From: Armatimonadota bacterium
Lineage (GTDB): Bacteria > Armatimonadota > UBA5829
Direction: 5' to 3'
DNA length: 46,160 bases
Assembly (NCBI GenBank): GCA_012522575.1
Contig: JAAYKE010000052.1
Coordinates: forward strand, 1-46,160
The translations under genes were made by a program, and so were the position numbers. Position 1 is the stretch's first letter. Every line of letters begins with the position of its first letter. Below are positions 9,052 to 17,729 of the stretch, piece by piece. Below the pieces are notes generated by a model. It was not told the origin of the DNA and did no database searches. It saw only the letters and a list, made by a program, of their open reading frames with translations.

Positions 9052-9444
9052 ATGCGTAGAGGACATTGCCATCGCCATGCGGGCGGGCAGCCGTGCACGT
9101 GCTCGATGGGGAATCTATACAGATTCGTCGAGCCGCTGGCGTTGTATTTGCTAAAAAAGCGCGGGCAGACCCACGGGTACGAGCTTATGGGAGCGCTGCG
9201 TGAACAAGCGTTGACCGACTCGACAATCGAGCCGGGCGCGTTGTATCGCACGTTGCGTCGACTTGAAGAATCCGGCTTCGTATCATCGACGTGGGATATA
9301 GCTGCCAGCGGCCCTGCCAGACGCGTTTATGAGCTTACCGAGGCAGGTGAGAGCCATCTGCGCGAGTGGATAGTGGTATTGGATCATCTGTCGGAATCGT
9401 TGTCCGGATTCGTGCGCGAAGCTCGCGAATTCATTGAAAAGTGA
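9052..9444 (+). CDS. PadR family transcriptional regulator with Cys/His-rich N-terminal extension
   Basis: HGYELMGALRE...EPGALYRTLRRLEESGFV; N-terminus MRRGHCHRHAGGQPCTCSMG. Confidence 0.88.
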   Translation: MRRGHCHRHAGGQPCTCSMGNLYRFVEPLALYLLKKRGQTHGYELMGALREQALTDSTIEPGALYRTLRRLEESGFVSSTWDIAASGPARRVYELTEAGESHLREWIVVLDHLSESLSGFVREAREFIEK

Positions 9445-9468
9445 GCGCGCGCGTCACGCAATCAACTC

Positions 9469-9500
9469 GGGGGCGATACCCAAATCGCCCTCAGATTTTC
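9469..9500 (+). terminator. Rho-independent terminator
   Basis: GGGGGCGAT-acccaa-ATCGCCCTC followed by agatttt, between padR and smc. Confidence 0.65.
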
Positions 9501-9615
9501 CTAAAACCGATTTTTTCGGCCTTTAGCCCTCTCAGGTTAGCCATTACCCGTTGACCAAGCTCGCTCGAAGTGTTATCCTATCTCAACTTGATCCCCATTA
9601 TTGGATTCATAACCC

Positions 9616-12600
9616 ATGTTCATCAAATCACTGGAAATACTCGGCTTTAAGTCGTTTGCCGAAAAGACGGATGTACATCTGAGTTCCGGAATCACCAGCG
9701 TGGTCGGGCCGAATGGCTGCGGAAAGAGCAACATCGCCGATGCGCTGATGTGGGTGCTCGGCGAATCCAATGTCCGCAACATTCGCGCTCAGCGCGCAGT
9801 TGATGTCATCTTCGGCGGCAGCGATAAAAAACGTCCGTTGGGAATGGCGGAGGTGTCGCTGACCCTCGATAATACCTGCGGCACGCTGCCTGTAAGTTTC
9901 AACGAAGTCACCGTCACCCGAAGAGCTTATCGATCCGGGGAAAGCGAATACTTCATCAACAAAAGCCGATGCCGGCTCAAAGATATCTATGAACTTTTCC
10001 TAGATACGGGAATCGGCCGCGAAGCATACTCGTTTGTGACACAGGGCGAAATTGATGCCATTCTCTCCGCAAAGGCCGAGGATCGCCGCGAACTTATCGA
10101 AGAGGCCGCCGGCATCAAAAAGTATCGCTACCGGCGAGAAGAAGCCAATCGCAAACTCGATAAAACTCAGGCAAATCTGCTGCGGGTGTGCGATATTATG
10201 TCAGAGCTTGACGGGCAGCTCGAACCTCTTGCGCAGCAAGCGGAACAGGCGCGCAAATATGAAGAACTCCAGTCCCGCCTCAATGAAATCGAAATTGGAT
10301 TGCTGATACGCGACTTACGCAGACATACGCAATCGCTCGAAGAAGTGCGCATCCAAAAAGAGAGCGCAGCAGGCAAGCTGGAGGAATACGACCGCCGGAT
10401 GGCCGAACTGGAAGCCCAGCATGAAGTTCAATCGGCAAAACTGAGCAGGCTGGAAGAGGAAGTCGAAAATGCGAGGCGTCTGCAGTCGAGCTTATCAGGC
10501 AATGTGCAGCGTCTGGACAGCAGGGCCGCGCTGCTCGACGAGCGTCTCAATTCCGCTCAGACACAAATAGCGCAAACCGATGAGGAAATCGAGAACCTGT
10601 CACGCCGAATTGAGGAGACCGGGTCTCGCGTTGCCGAACTGGAAATACAGGAGCGTAGCTGCTGTGCGGAGGTTTACGAGATAAAGGCGAACGTCGAGGT
10701 CAAATCTCGCACCCTTGCCGAACTCGACAAGCTCTTTGAAGACGCCTCAAGGGCGGTTAACGACCAGAAAACAAACTATCTGGAGCTTGCAAAAGAGATC
10801 GCCGCCAAGCGAAACGCCCTGCAAAACTCAAGACAACGCATAGCGGACCTCGAATCTGCCATCGCCAAGCACGATACCGAAATCACCGACCTGCAGACTC
10901 AACCACAGGCGGCGAAAAGCACAAGGCAGGAGTCATCCGATCGGGCAGAGTCGGTCGAAGCTCGAATAAAAGAACTGGCTGTAAGCCTCGCGCAGGTCAT
11001 TGAGGATCGCAAAGCTGCCGAAGCTGAGCTGGCGGATCTGAATAGTCGATATGCAGAAATGGCAAGGCAGGTAGCGGCAAAATCCTCCCGCCTTGGCGCA
11101 TTAAAGGAAATGGCTGAAGCTCACGAAGGCTTCTTCGAAGGCGTGCGCAGCGTTATGGCCGCATCCAAAACCGGCAAACTGGCGGGTGATTATGCGGTTG
11201 TCGCCGACGTGATCGATGTGCCAAAGGGTTACGAGGTCGCCATCGAGACCGCTTTGGGAGCCAGCGTGCAGGACATCATTGCCGATACTGTAGATCAGGC
11301 AAAAGAGGCCATTGCATTTCTTAAGCGCAATCAGGCGGGCAGAGCCACGTTTTTGCCTCTCGATGGGTTACGTAATTACGGCGGGGAAGTGCGCGGGCAG
11401 ATGGATAAGCGCTCCGGCGCGCTTGGGGTCGCCGCCGAACTTGTAAAATGCAAAGATAAGTATGTTCCGGCGATACGGTCGCTGCTTGCTCGCACGGTAG
11501 TTGCGCAAAATGTCGATGATGCGGTCGGGTTGTCGCGAACGTTGACCGGCTGGAATAGAATTGTAACGCTTGAAGGGGAACTGATTGTCCCCAGCGGCGC
11601 GATAACCGGAGGAGCCAGAAAATCCAAGGGGCCATCGCTCATCACGCGAAAGCAGGAAATCGATACGCTCAATAGAGAACTTGCCGCGCTCGATGGTCAG
11701 ACCGCCGGGATCACGCAGGAATCTGAGAAAAAACAGCAGCATATCTCGGATATCAGCCGGGATATTTCCAATACGGAAAAGTTGATTTCAGAATCCAGGG
11801 CGGCTCACGCCGAGCACGTGAAGCAGGCCGATTTCGCCGCCAGGGAAGCCGAACGCATCCTGCGGCAATTGGAAACCGCACAAGTCGAGCGCGATGAAAC
11901 CGAACTAGTCCTGAAAAGCGAGTCCGATACAGCCGAGCAGTTGAGCAAATTGCTCGAAGCTGTTGGCCAGGAAAATGAGGACCTCGACGAGAAAGTTGCG
12001 GGTGCGGAACAGAATATCGAGAACCTGCAGCAGCGTCGCAGCGCCGCTCGAGAGGAATTGATGCAGCTTAACGCCGCCTATGCGGCCGCCGGACAGAAGT
12101 CGTCGTCACTTAAAACCAACCTTGATGAGATGCGCTTAAATATCGAGCGGATGACTGCCGAACTGGAATCCCGCCGCTCGACAGCCGGCAGCGCGTCGAC
12201 AAACGTCAGCTCGATTATCGCCGAGCGGGAGACTGTGCAGACCGAACGCGAACGCCAGAGCGAGTTGCTTGCCGCGGCGGAGGCCGGTCTCAAATCGTTG
12301 ACCACAGAAAGAACCACCGAGTCATCTAGCGCGGTCTATGTAGAATCGAGCCTGAAGGAGATCACGAGGCAGCGTAATCAGCTTTCTGAAGATAACCATG
12401 AGGCCGAAATCCGAGAAGCGAGGCTGGAGGTGCAGGTCGCGCTGGCCTCGGAGAGGCTGTCGGAGGAATATGGCATATCATCGCAGCAGGCTATGGATTG
12501 GCCGGAGGAGGTCGAGGTCGAACGCGGCACTGCAACCGAAGTAGCCCGACTCCGCCGGGAGATAAAGGACATGGGCCTGGTAAATGCAGGCGCGGTGCAG

Positions 12601-13209
12601 GAATACGAGCGAATCAAGGAAAGATGGGATTTTCTTACTGCGCAACGCGAGGATATGGAGCAGGCGCGCGACCAGATAAGCGCGGCAATACGAGAAATCG
12701 ATATAAACACTCGTGGCTTGTTCGTCGAGACATTCAATACCGTTGCCGCCAACTTCGATGTCATGTTCAAGAGACTGTTTGGCGGGGGAAAGACCGAACT
12801 GGCGCTCACTATCCCCAATGATCTGCTGGAAACCGGCATCAGCGTTAGCGTGCAGCCCCCTGGAAAGAAACTGCAGGATATGGCGCTGTTGTCAGGCGGG
12901 GAAAGAGCGTTGACGGCGTGTGCGTTTATATTTGCACTGTTGATGGCCAAACCCAGCCCGTTTGTGGTGCTCGATGAGGTCGATGCGCCCCTTGATGAAA
13001 GCAATGTAGAACGATTTGTGGAGGTGTTAAAAGACTTCTCCAAAGACTCGCAGTTTATAGTGGTCACCCACAACCGGGCGACTATGGAGGCTGCAGATAC
13101 GCTCTATGGAGTGACTATGCAGGAGCCGGGGATCAGCAAGATCATCTCCGTCAAACTTGCTTCAGAAGCTGTAGATACGCAGGAGCGCAGCCTGCTGCAT
13201 ACAGTCTGA
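9616..13209 (+). CDS. smc: Chromosome segregation protein SMC
   Basis: GPNGCGKSNIADALMWVLGE Walker A; long coiled coil; hinge; LLSGGERALTACAFIFALL signature; VVLDEVDAPLDESN Walker B; 1197 aa. Confidence 0.97.
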   Translation: MFIKSLEILGFKSFAEKTDVHLSSGITSVVGPNGCGKSNIADALMWVLGESNVRNIRAQRAVDVIFGGSDKKRPLGMAEVSLTLDNTCGTLPVSFNEVTVTRRAYRSGESEYFINKSRCRLKDIYELFLDTGIGREAYSFVTQGEIDAILSAKAEDRRELIEEAAGIKKYRYRREEANRKLDKTQANLLRVCDIMSELDGQLEPLAQQAEQARKYEELQSRLNEIEIGLLIRDLRRHTQSLEEVRIQKESAAGKLEEYDRRMAELEAQHEVQSAKLSRLEEEVENARRLQSSLSGNVQRLDSRAALLDERLNSAQTQIAQTDEEIENLSRRIEETGSRVAELEIQERSCCAEVYEIKANVEVKSRTLAELDKLFEDASRAVNDQKTNYLELAKEIAAKRNALQNSRQRIADLESAIAKHDTEITDLQTQPQAAKSTRQESSDRAESVEARIKELAVSLAQVIEDRKAAEAELADLNSRYAEMARQVAAKSSRLGALKEMAEAHEGFFEGVRSVMAASKTGKLAGDYAVVADVIDVPKGYEVAIETALGASVQDIIADTVDQAKEAIAFLKRNQAGRATFLPLDGLRNYGGEVRGQMDKRSGALGVAAELVKCKDKYVPAIRSLLARTVVAQNVDDAVGLSRTLTGWNRIVTLEGELIVPSGAITGGARKSKGPSLITRKQEIDTLNRELAALDGQTAGITQESEKKQQHISDISRDISNTEKLISESRAAHAEHVKQADFAAREAERILRQLETAQVERDETELVLKSESDTAEQLSKLLEAVGQENEDLDEKVAGAEQNIENLQQRRSAAREELMQLNAAYAAAGQKSSSLKTNLDEMRLNIERMTAELESRRSTAGSASTNVSSIIAERETVQTERERQSELLAAAEAGLKSLTTERTTESSSAVYVESSLKEITRQRNQLSEDNHEAEIREARLEVQVALASERLSEEYGISSQQAMDWPEEVEVERGTATEVARLRREIKDMGLVNAGAVQEYERIKERWDFLTAQREDMEQARDQISAAIREIDINTRGLFVETFNTVAANFDVMFKRLFGGGKTELALTIPNDLLETGISVSVQPPGKKLQDMALLSGGERALTACAFIFALLMAKPSPFVVLDEVDAPLDESNVERFVEVLKDFSKDSQFIVVTHNRATMEAADTLYGVTMQEPGISKIISVKLASEAVDTQERSLLHTV

Positions 13210-13219
13210 GGCTGCGCTC
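13183..13219. other. Perfect 10-bp inverted repeat enclosing the smc stop codon
   Basis: GAGCGCAGCC (13183-13192) / GGCTGCGCTC (13210-13219); TGA stop at 13207-13209 lies in the loop; lies between convergent genes. Confidence 0.6.
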
Positions 13220-13258
13220 TAAAAAATGCGAATCTTGATGTGTCAGGAAGCCGGTTAG

Positions 13259-14104
13259 TTATTTGCGTCTGAATCTGGATAGCATTGGCATCGCGGCCAG
13301 GCATCCCATCAGGCTGAGAAGAGTCGACGGCTCGGGAACCTGAGGAGGGCTTGGGTTTGACGATCCGCCTCCCCCGGCAGCCGCGGCGATTCCTGCAAGT
13401 CCGCCCAGCACGCCCAGCATTGATCCTGCGCTTCCTCCGGCAGCGGCGGCGGCCGCAACGACAGGAGGCATGGATACTGCAGCCGCAGCGATCGGTTGCA
13501 CGGGAGGCGCTGCAGCGATCGGCAGAACGGCCGCTACTTCAGTTGCCGGCGGAGCCATTACTACAGCGGTAGTAATGATTTCTTCCGGAGCGGGCAGAAC
13601 CATTGTCTCGACTTCAGATACCGGCGGAACAGCTGCAACCGTGGCGTTTTCAGATTGAATAGTTTCTGTGACGGGTTTTGTAGCTATTCTGGCGGGCAGT
13701 CTGGTCATCAGCGGGTTGCCGCAGGAAAATTGCAGCACTGCTTTGCCGTCAGTTGTGGCAAATACTTTTGTGCCTTTTGGCAGGTTCTTTGTTTTCACTT
13801 GAGTCCTGCCCTTTGTGTCGACAAACCAGACCTGCGTACGCAGTGACTGCGGCAGGGTTATAATCTGAAGATTTTCCCTGAAATAGTTTCCTATCTCTTC
13901 CGACGAAATGCCGAAGTGAATAGAATATCTGGCTTGAACGACCGGGTCGCTTGCTACCTGGTCACACAGGTCGTCAACCGTTGTAACGGCATATTTCAAA
14001 TATGACCCAGGAGGCGTGCGCTGGGCCGCAAGCGCTGGGACCGCGAAGGTCACAGCCAGCGATAAGCCCAGCATTGCTGGCAAAAGAAATCTCAATATTC
14101 GCAT
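13259..14104 (-). CDS. PEP-CTERM sorting-domain protein (exosortase substrate)
   Basis: Signal peptide; low-complexity V/A/P/G-rich spacer; C-terminus VPEPSTLLSLMGCLAAMPMLSRFRRK (PEP motif, TM helix, Arg/Lys-rich tail). Confidence 0.9.
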   Translation of the reverse strand: MRILRFLLPAMLGLSLAVTFAVPALAAQRTPPGSYLKYAVTTVDDLCDQVASDPVVQARYSIHFGISSEEIGNYFRENLQIITLPQSLRTQVWFVDTKGRTQVKTKNLPKGTKVFATTDGKAVLQFSCGNPLMTRLPARIATKPVTETIQSENATVAAVPPVSEVETMVLPAPEEIITTAVVMAPPATEVAAVLPIAAAPPVQPIAAAAVSMPPVVAAAAAAGGSAGSMLGVLGGLAGIAAAAGGGGSSNPSPPQVPEPSTLLSLMGCLAAMPMLSRFRRK

Positions 14105-14334
14105 AATCAAACACCCCATAGCCCGTCGCCTACTTGGCCGACAGCAGTAGTCGCCGATTCTGATTTTTCGGCGCACTCGTTAGTATATGAATGCATAAAG
14201 TGTGCCAAAGTCTTTACAAAATGCTGTTCAGCCTGGCAAAAATAGGGTGATTGAGCGATTTGACAGCCAGCCAGGCACAATTACCGGAGAATTTGGCTTC
14301 GTTTGCGGCATTTGGGAACCGGTTGCGGTTGTGT

Positions 14335-14362
14335 TTGCGTAAAATATGCTGTCATATATACT
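14335..14362 (+). promoter_or_regulatory. Candidate promoter for the exopolysaccharide operon
   Basis: TTGCGT, 16 bp, TATACT; good -10, weak -35. Confidence 0.35.
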
Positions 14363-14469
14363 TAATCAAACTCTAAAGATACGAGAGTTCAAGTCAATAA
14401 TTGAGACTACAAGGCCCGTATCCCAAAGTGCGGGAGGGAACGGTGTGCGTTGTCCAGGAGGAATATAAC

Positions 14470-15480
14470 GTGAAAACACGTGTCCTAAGGCTGTCGGCGG
14501 CTGTTGTCGCGGTTTTTCTGCTTGCCGCGCCGGCATTTGCCGATAATGTTTATACAAGTCAGTCGGTTGCCGAAGTCCCGGCAGTGGAGGGCGTAGCCGC
14601 GTCCGCCGGAGCTACTGTCAGTGATCCGGCCACGAATGTCCCGGCGGATCCAAACTACAGGATAGTAGCTGAAGACGCGCTGCGGCTCGATGTATGGGGG
14701 GAATCCCAGTTGAGCGCTATGCAGTTTCAGGTAACGCCCGGAGGCACAATTAATGTGCCGTATCTTGGAGAAATAGAGGTTGCCGGGCTTACGCAGACTG
14801 AAATTGCTGAGAAGATTGCACGAATGTTGGCGGAGCAGGATATTGTTTATGACGCAAAAGTGCAGATCACCCTTATAAGCATGCATAAGCCTCAAGTGAG
14901 GGTGCTTGGAGCTGTGACTCGGCCAGGATCGTGGGATTTTAAGGACGGGGATACTGTCTTTGATGCGATTGGCTTTGCAGGCAGTTACAGGGAGGATGCC
15001 ATGCTCGAATCGGCTACCCTCACTCATAAGGATGCCGACCATCAAATACCCGTTGATATCAAGAAACTCCTCGCCGGCGATATGTCACAGAACCATACCC
15101 TGACAAATGGCGATGTGATTTATATCCCGCATGAAGAGTATAATAACAAAATATATGTGCTCGGCCAGGTCAACAGACCCGGACAATACAGCCTCAAGGA
15201 TAACACCACAATGCTTGCGGCTATCAGTCTGGCAGGAGGCGCAACCGAGAAGGGATCTATAAGGGATACAGTGCTTATGCGCGGCGACCCTGCCAAACCG
15301 GAGAGAATTAAAGCGAACTTTGGAAAGTTATTCGATACGGGAGATATGTCTCAGGATCTCGTACTAAACCCGGGTGACGTTGTTGTGGTGCCCGATTCCA
15401 AGAAGTTTGACTGGCAAAAGGTTGCCTCTGTGGTCAGCACGATGGTCAATCTCAGCTATTTGCGTCGGGTAGGCTTCTAA
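14470..15480 (+). CDS. Polysaccharide export protein (Wza-like, SLBB domains)
   Basis: GTG start after AGGAGGA; signal peptide; RIVAEDALRLDVWGESQLSA, VTPGGTINVPYLGEIEVAGLT, VRVLGAVTRPGSW, IYVLGQVNRPGQY. Confidence 0.92.
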   Translation: MKTRVLRLSAAVVAVFLLAAPAFADNVYTSQSVAEVPAVEGVAASAGATVSDPATNVPADPNYRIVAEDALRLDVWGESQLSAMQFQVTPGGTINVPYLGEIEVAGLTQTEIAEKIARMLAEQDIVYDAKVQITLISMHKPQVRVLGAVTRPGSWDFKDGDTVFDAIGFAGSYREDAMLESATLTHKDADHQIPVDIKKLLAGDMSQNHTLTNGDVIYIPHEEYNNKIYVLGQVNRPGQYSLKDNTTMLAAISLAGGATEKGSIRDTVLMRGDPAKPERIKANFGKLFDTGDMSQDLVLNPGDVVVVPDSKKFDWQKVASVVSTMVNLSYLRRVGF

Positions 15481-15503
15481 GCTAAGCCCACATACAGGAG
15501 GAT

Positions 15504-17636
15504 GTGTCCGTGGAATTTTGGCGCTACTATAGAGTAATACGCAGGAGGCGTTGGCTTATTCTGCTTGGAACGCTCGCGGCTCTGATTGCGGTCGTGTTCT
15601 GGAACTCCAGTTCAGAACCTCTATATACCGGCCGTACTACGGTGATGGAGTCAAAGAGCATCAGGCAAATTGGCGTTCCATTATACCAGTCGCAGTTGAT
15701 TAGCAGCCCTACAGACTTGCAGTTGCAGATTTCGAATCTGGGCAACCTTGCTACCAGCAACAGGGTGATGCAAAACGCGGCGATGACACTGGCTGATCTG
15801 GGCTTGAAATATGAACCGCGAGAGGTGCTTGCGGCCACATCGGTCACACCGGTGAAAGATACGAACACGCTCGCCATTGAGGTCACCCTGCCCAGCCAGG
15901 AAGCTGCAAAAGTTGCAGCCGACGTTGTTGCTGCCGAGTTCAAAAAGGTCTATGCGGAGCTAAACAACGCATCGGTCAGCCAGAGCAGGGAGTTCATCGA
16001 AGCTCAAATTGAGGCTACGCACGCCGCTATGATACGCGCTCAGGACGCCCTCAAAAAATACAAAGAAGAAAGCGGAGTAATTCTCATTGACCAGCAGTCG
16101 GCGGCGGCAATTTCGAGGATCAGCCGCGCTGAGGAGACGTTCTCCAACACGCAGATTGCCCATCAGACCGCTGCAGCACGCGCTGCGCAGGCGCTCAAGG
16201 AAGTTGAAAGCCTGAAAGAATGGGAAAACAGCGGCAAGACAGTCTCTCAAAACCCTATCTGGCAACAACTGACAGTGCAATTAATCGATTTGGAGACCAG
16301 AAAGGCAAGTATGCTCAATGGCGGACCGGGACAATCCCGAAGAGGACCTAACCACCCGGAAGTCCTCGCTGTTCAGGCGCAAATCGACAATGTTAAAAAA
16401 GAACTTCTAAATACAAAAGAGGAATATATTGCGAGCAGTGTCGAGTCAAAAAACCCGATCTACCAGAACGCAACAAATGCCTACGTGAGCGCAAGAGTTG
16501 AGGATATCGCCACCGCAGCACAACAGCAGGCGGCTAAAAACGTGTCAAACGAGGCCCGTTTAGAGATGGCCCAACTGCCGGCTAAGGAAGCGAAAATGGC
16601 AGAATTGACGCTTGATCTCAAGACTGCCGCCGACACTTATGCGCTTATGAAAGTAAAGCTCGATGAGGCCAAAATCCTGGAGCAGCAGAACCAAAATGAC
16701 GTTGCGCTAAAAACTATCGACTCTGCATTCGTAAGGCCGGTAGATCAGAAACACGGCCTCAAAATCATACTGGCGCTTATGCTGGCGCCGCTGATGGGAG
16801 TTGGTGTCGCGTTCTTGCTGCACTACACCGATAACACGGTTAAAACAGTCAACGATGCCGAAAAACTTCTCGATTTGCCGGTGCTTACCGCTGTTCCGGG
16901 AGCCAAGGCACACTCTCTGCCCAGGCATAACTGCCCGGAGATTATGGATGTAGCATATCAGATGTTGACCTCCAATCTCTGGATAGCCACTCAGGAAAGC
17001 GAGAACAATTCCATTGTGATGGTGAGCGCGGAGCCGGATGCGGGACGGAGTGTGACCGCCTCCAACCTCGCCGTGTCTCTGGCCCGCGAAGGCGCAAGGG
17101 TTATTCTGGTTGACTCAGACCTTCGTAAGCCTACCCAGCATCTTATCTTCGGGGTGGAGAATCGTGTGGGGTTGACGAATATCCTCAGTGGCGGAGCTAC
17201 GTTGGAAGACGCATTAGCGCCGACGAGAGTTCAGGGATTGCTGCTGGTTCCGTCAGGCCCGGTTCCGGATAACCCGGTTAAGCTGCTTCGGTCACCGGAA
17301 ATGAAGGATTTTACGCAGCAGATATCGGAATTGGCCGATTTCGTCATCTATGATACGCCGGCGGGAATTGCGTTCCCTGACCCGGTGCTGGTGGCGACTT
17401 TGGTCGGAAATGCCGTAGTGGTGCATTCCGCCGGTCGTGTGCCCAGAGGCAGCGAGGCTGAACTGCGCGCAAGATTGGATGGAGGAGGGATCAATTTGCT
17501 GGGTGTCGTGCTGAATAAGGTCCGAAGAGAAGACTCCAGCAGCTACTTCCACTACCATCGCTCCTATGAAGGCGTTGGAATGCCGCGGCTTGCCGGCGGT
17601 TCAAAAACTATTAGAGATTCCAGCAAGGGCGCATGA
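15504..17636 (+). CDS. Wzz-type chain-length determinant fused to BY-kinase/CpsD-like domain (variant Walker A)
   Basis: N-terminal FWRYYRVIRRRRWLILLG TM; coiled coil; second TM; SAEPDAGRSVTASNLA, VILVDSDLRKPTQH, FVIYDTPAG; Tyr-containing tail. Confidence 0.88.
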   Translation: MSVEFWRYYRVIRRRRWLILLGTLAALIAVVFWNSSSEPLYTGRTTVMESKSIRQIGVPLYQSQLISSPTDLQLQISNLGNLATSNRVMQNAAMTLADLGLKYEPREVLAATSVTPVKDTNTLAIEVTLPSQEAAKVAADVVAAEFKKVYAELNNASVSQSREFIEAQIEATHAAMIRAQDALKKYKEESGVILIDQQSAAAISRISRAEETFSNTQIAHQTAAARAAQALKEVESLKEWENSGKTVSQNPIWQQLTVQLIDLETRKASMLNGGPGQSRRGPNHPEVLAVQAQIDNVKKELLNTKEEYIASSVESKNPIYQNATNAYVSARVEDIATAAQQQAAKNVSNEARLEMAQLPAKEAKMAELTLDLKTAADTYALMKVKLDEAKILEQQNQNDVALKTIDSAFVRPVDQKHGLKIILALMLAPLMGVGVAFLLHYTDNTVKTVNDAEKLLDLPVLTAVPGAKAHSLPRHNCPEIMDVAYQMLTSNLWIATQESENNSIVMVSAEPDAGRSVTASNLAVSLAREGARVILVDSDLRKPTQHLIFGVENRVGLTNILSGGATLEDALAPTRVQGLLLVPSGPVPDNPVKLLRSPEMKDFTQQISELADFVIYDTPAGIAFPDPVLVATLVGNAVVVHSAGRVPRGSEAELRARLDGGGINLLGVVLNKVRREDSSSYFHYHRSYEGVGMPRLAGGSKTIRDSSKGA

Positions 17637-17729
17637 TAGCGCTCGGATGTTGACTCCGTCGTCCGGCGGATGCTTATGCTGCACCGCCGGACATTGCCCG
17701 CCTCGGATGTTATAGGAGGAACTGCGGGA

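Noticed and set aside
14314-14330. Sigma54-like -24/-12 promoter (TGGGAACCGGTTGC) upstream of the export gene, tempting because some exosortase systems are sigma54-controlled
   Set aside because: The GG-to-GC spacing is 9 rather than the required 10, and the -24 element is poor.
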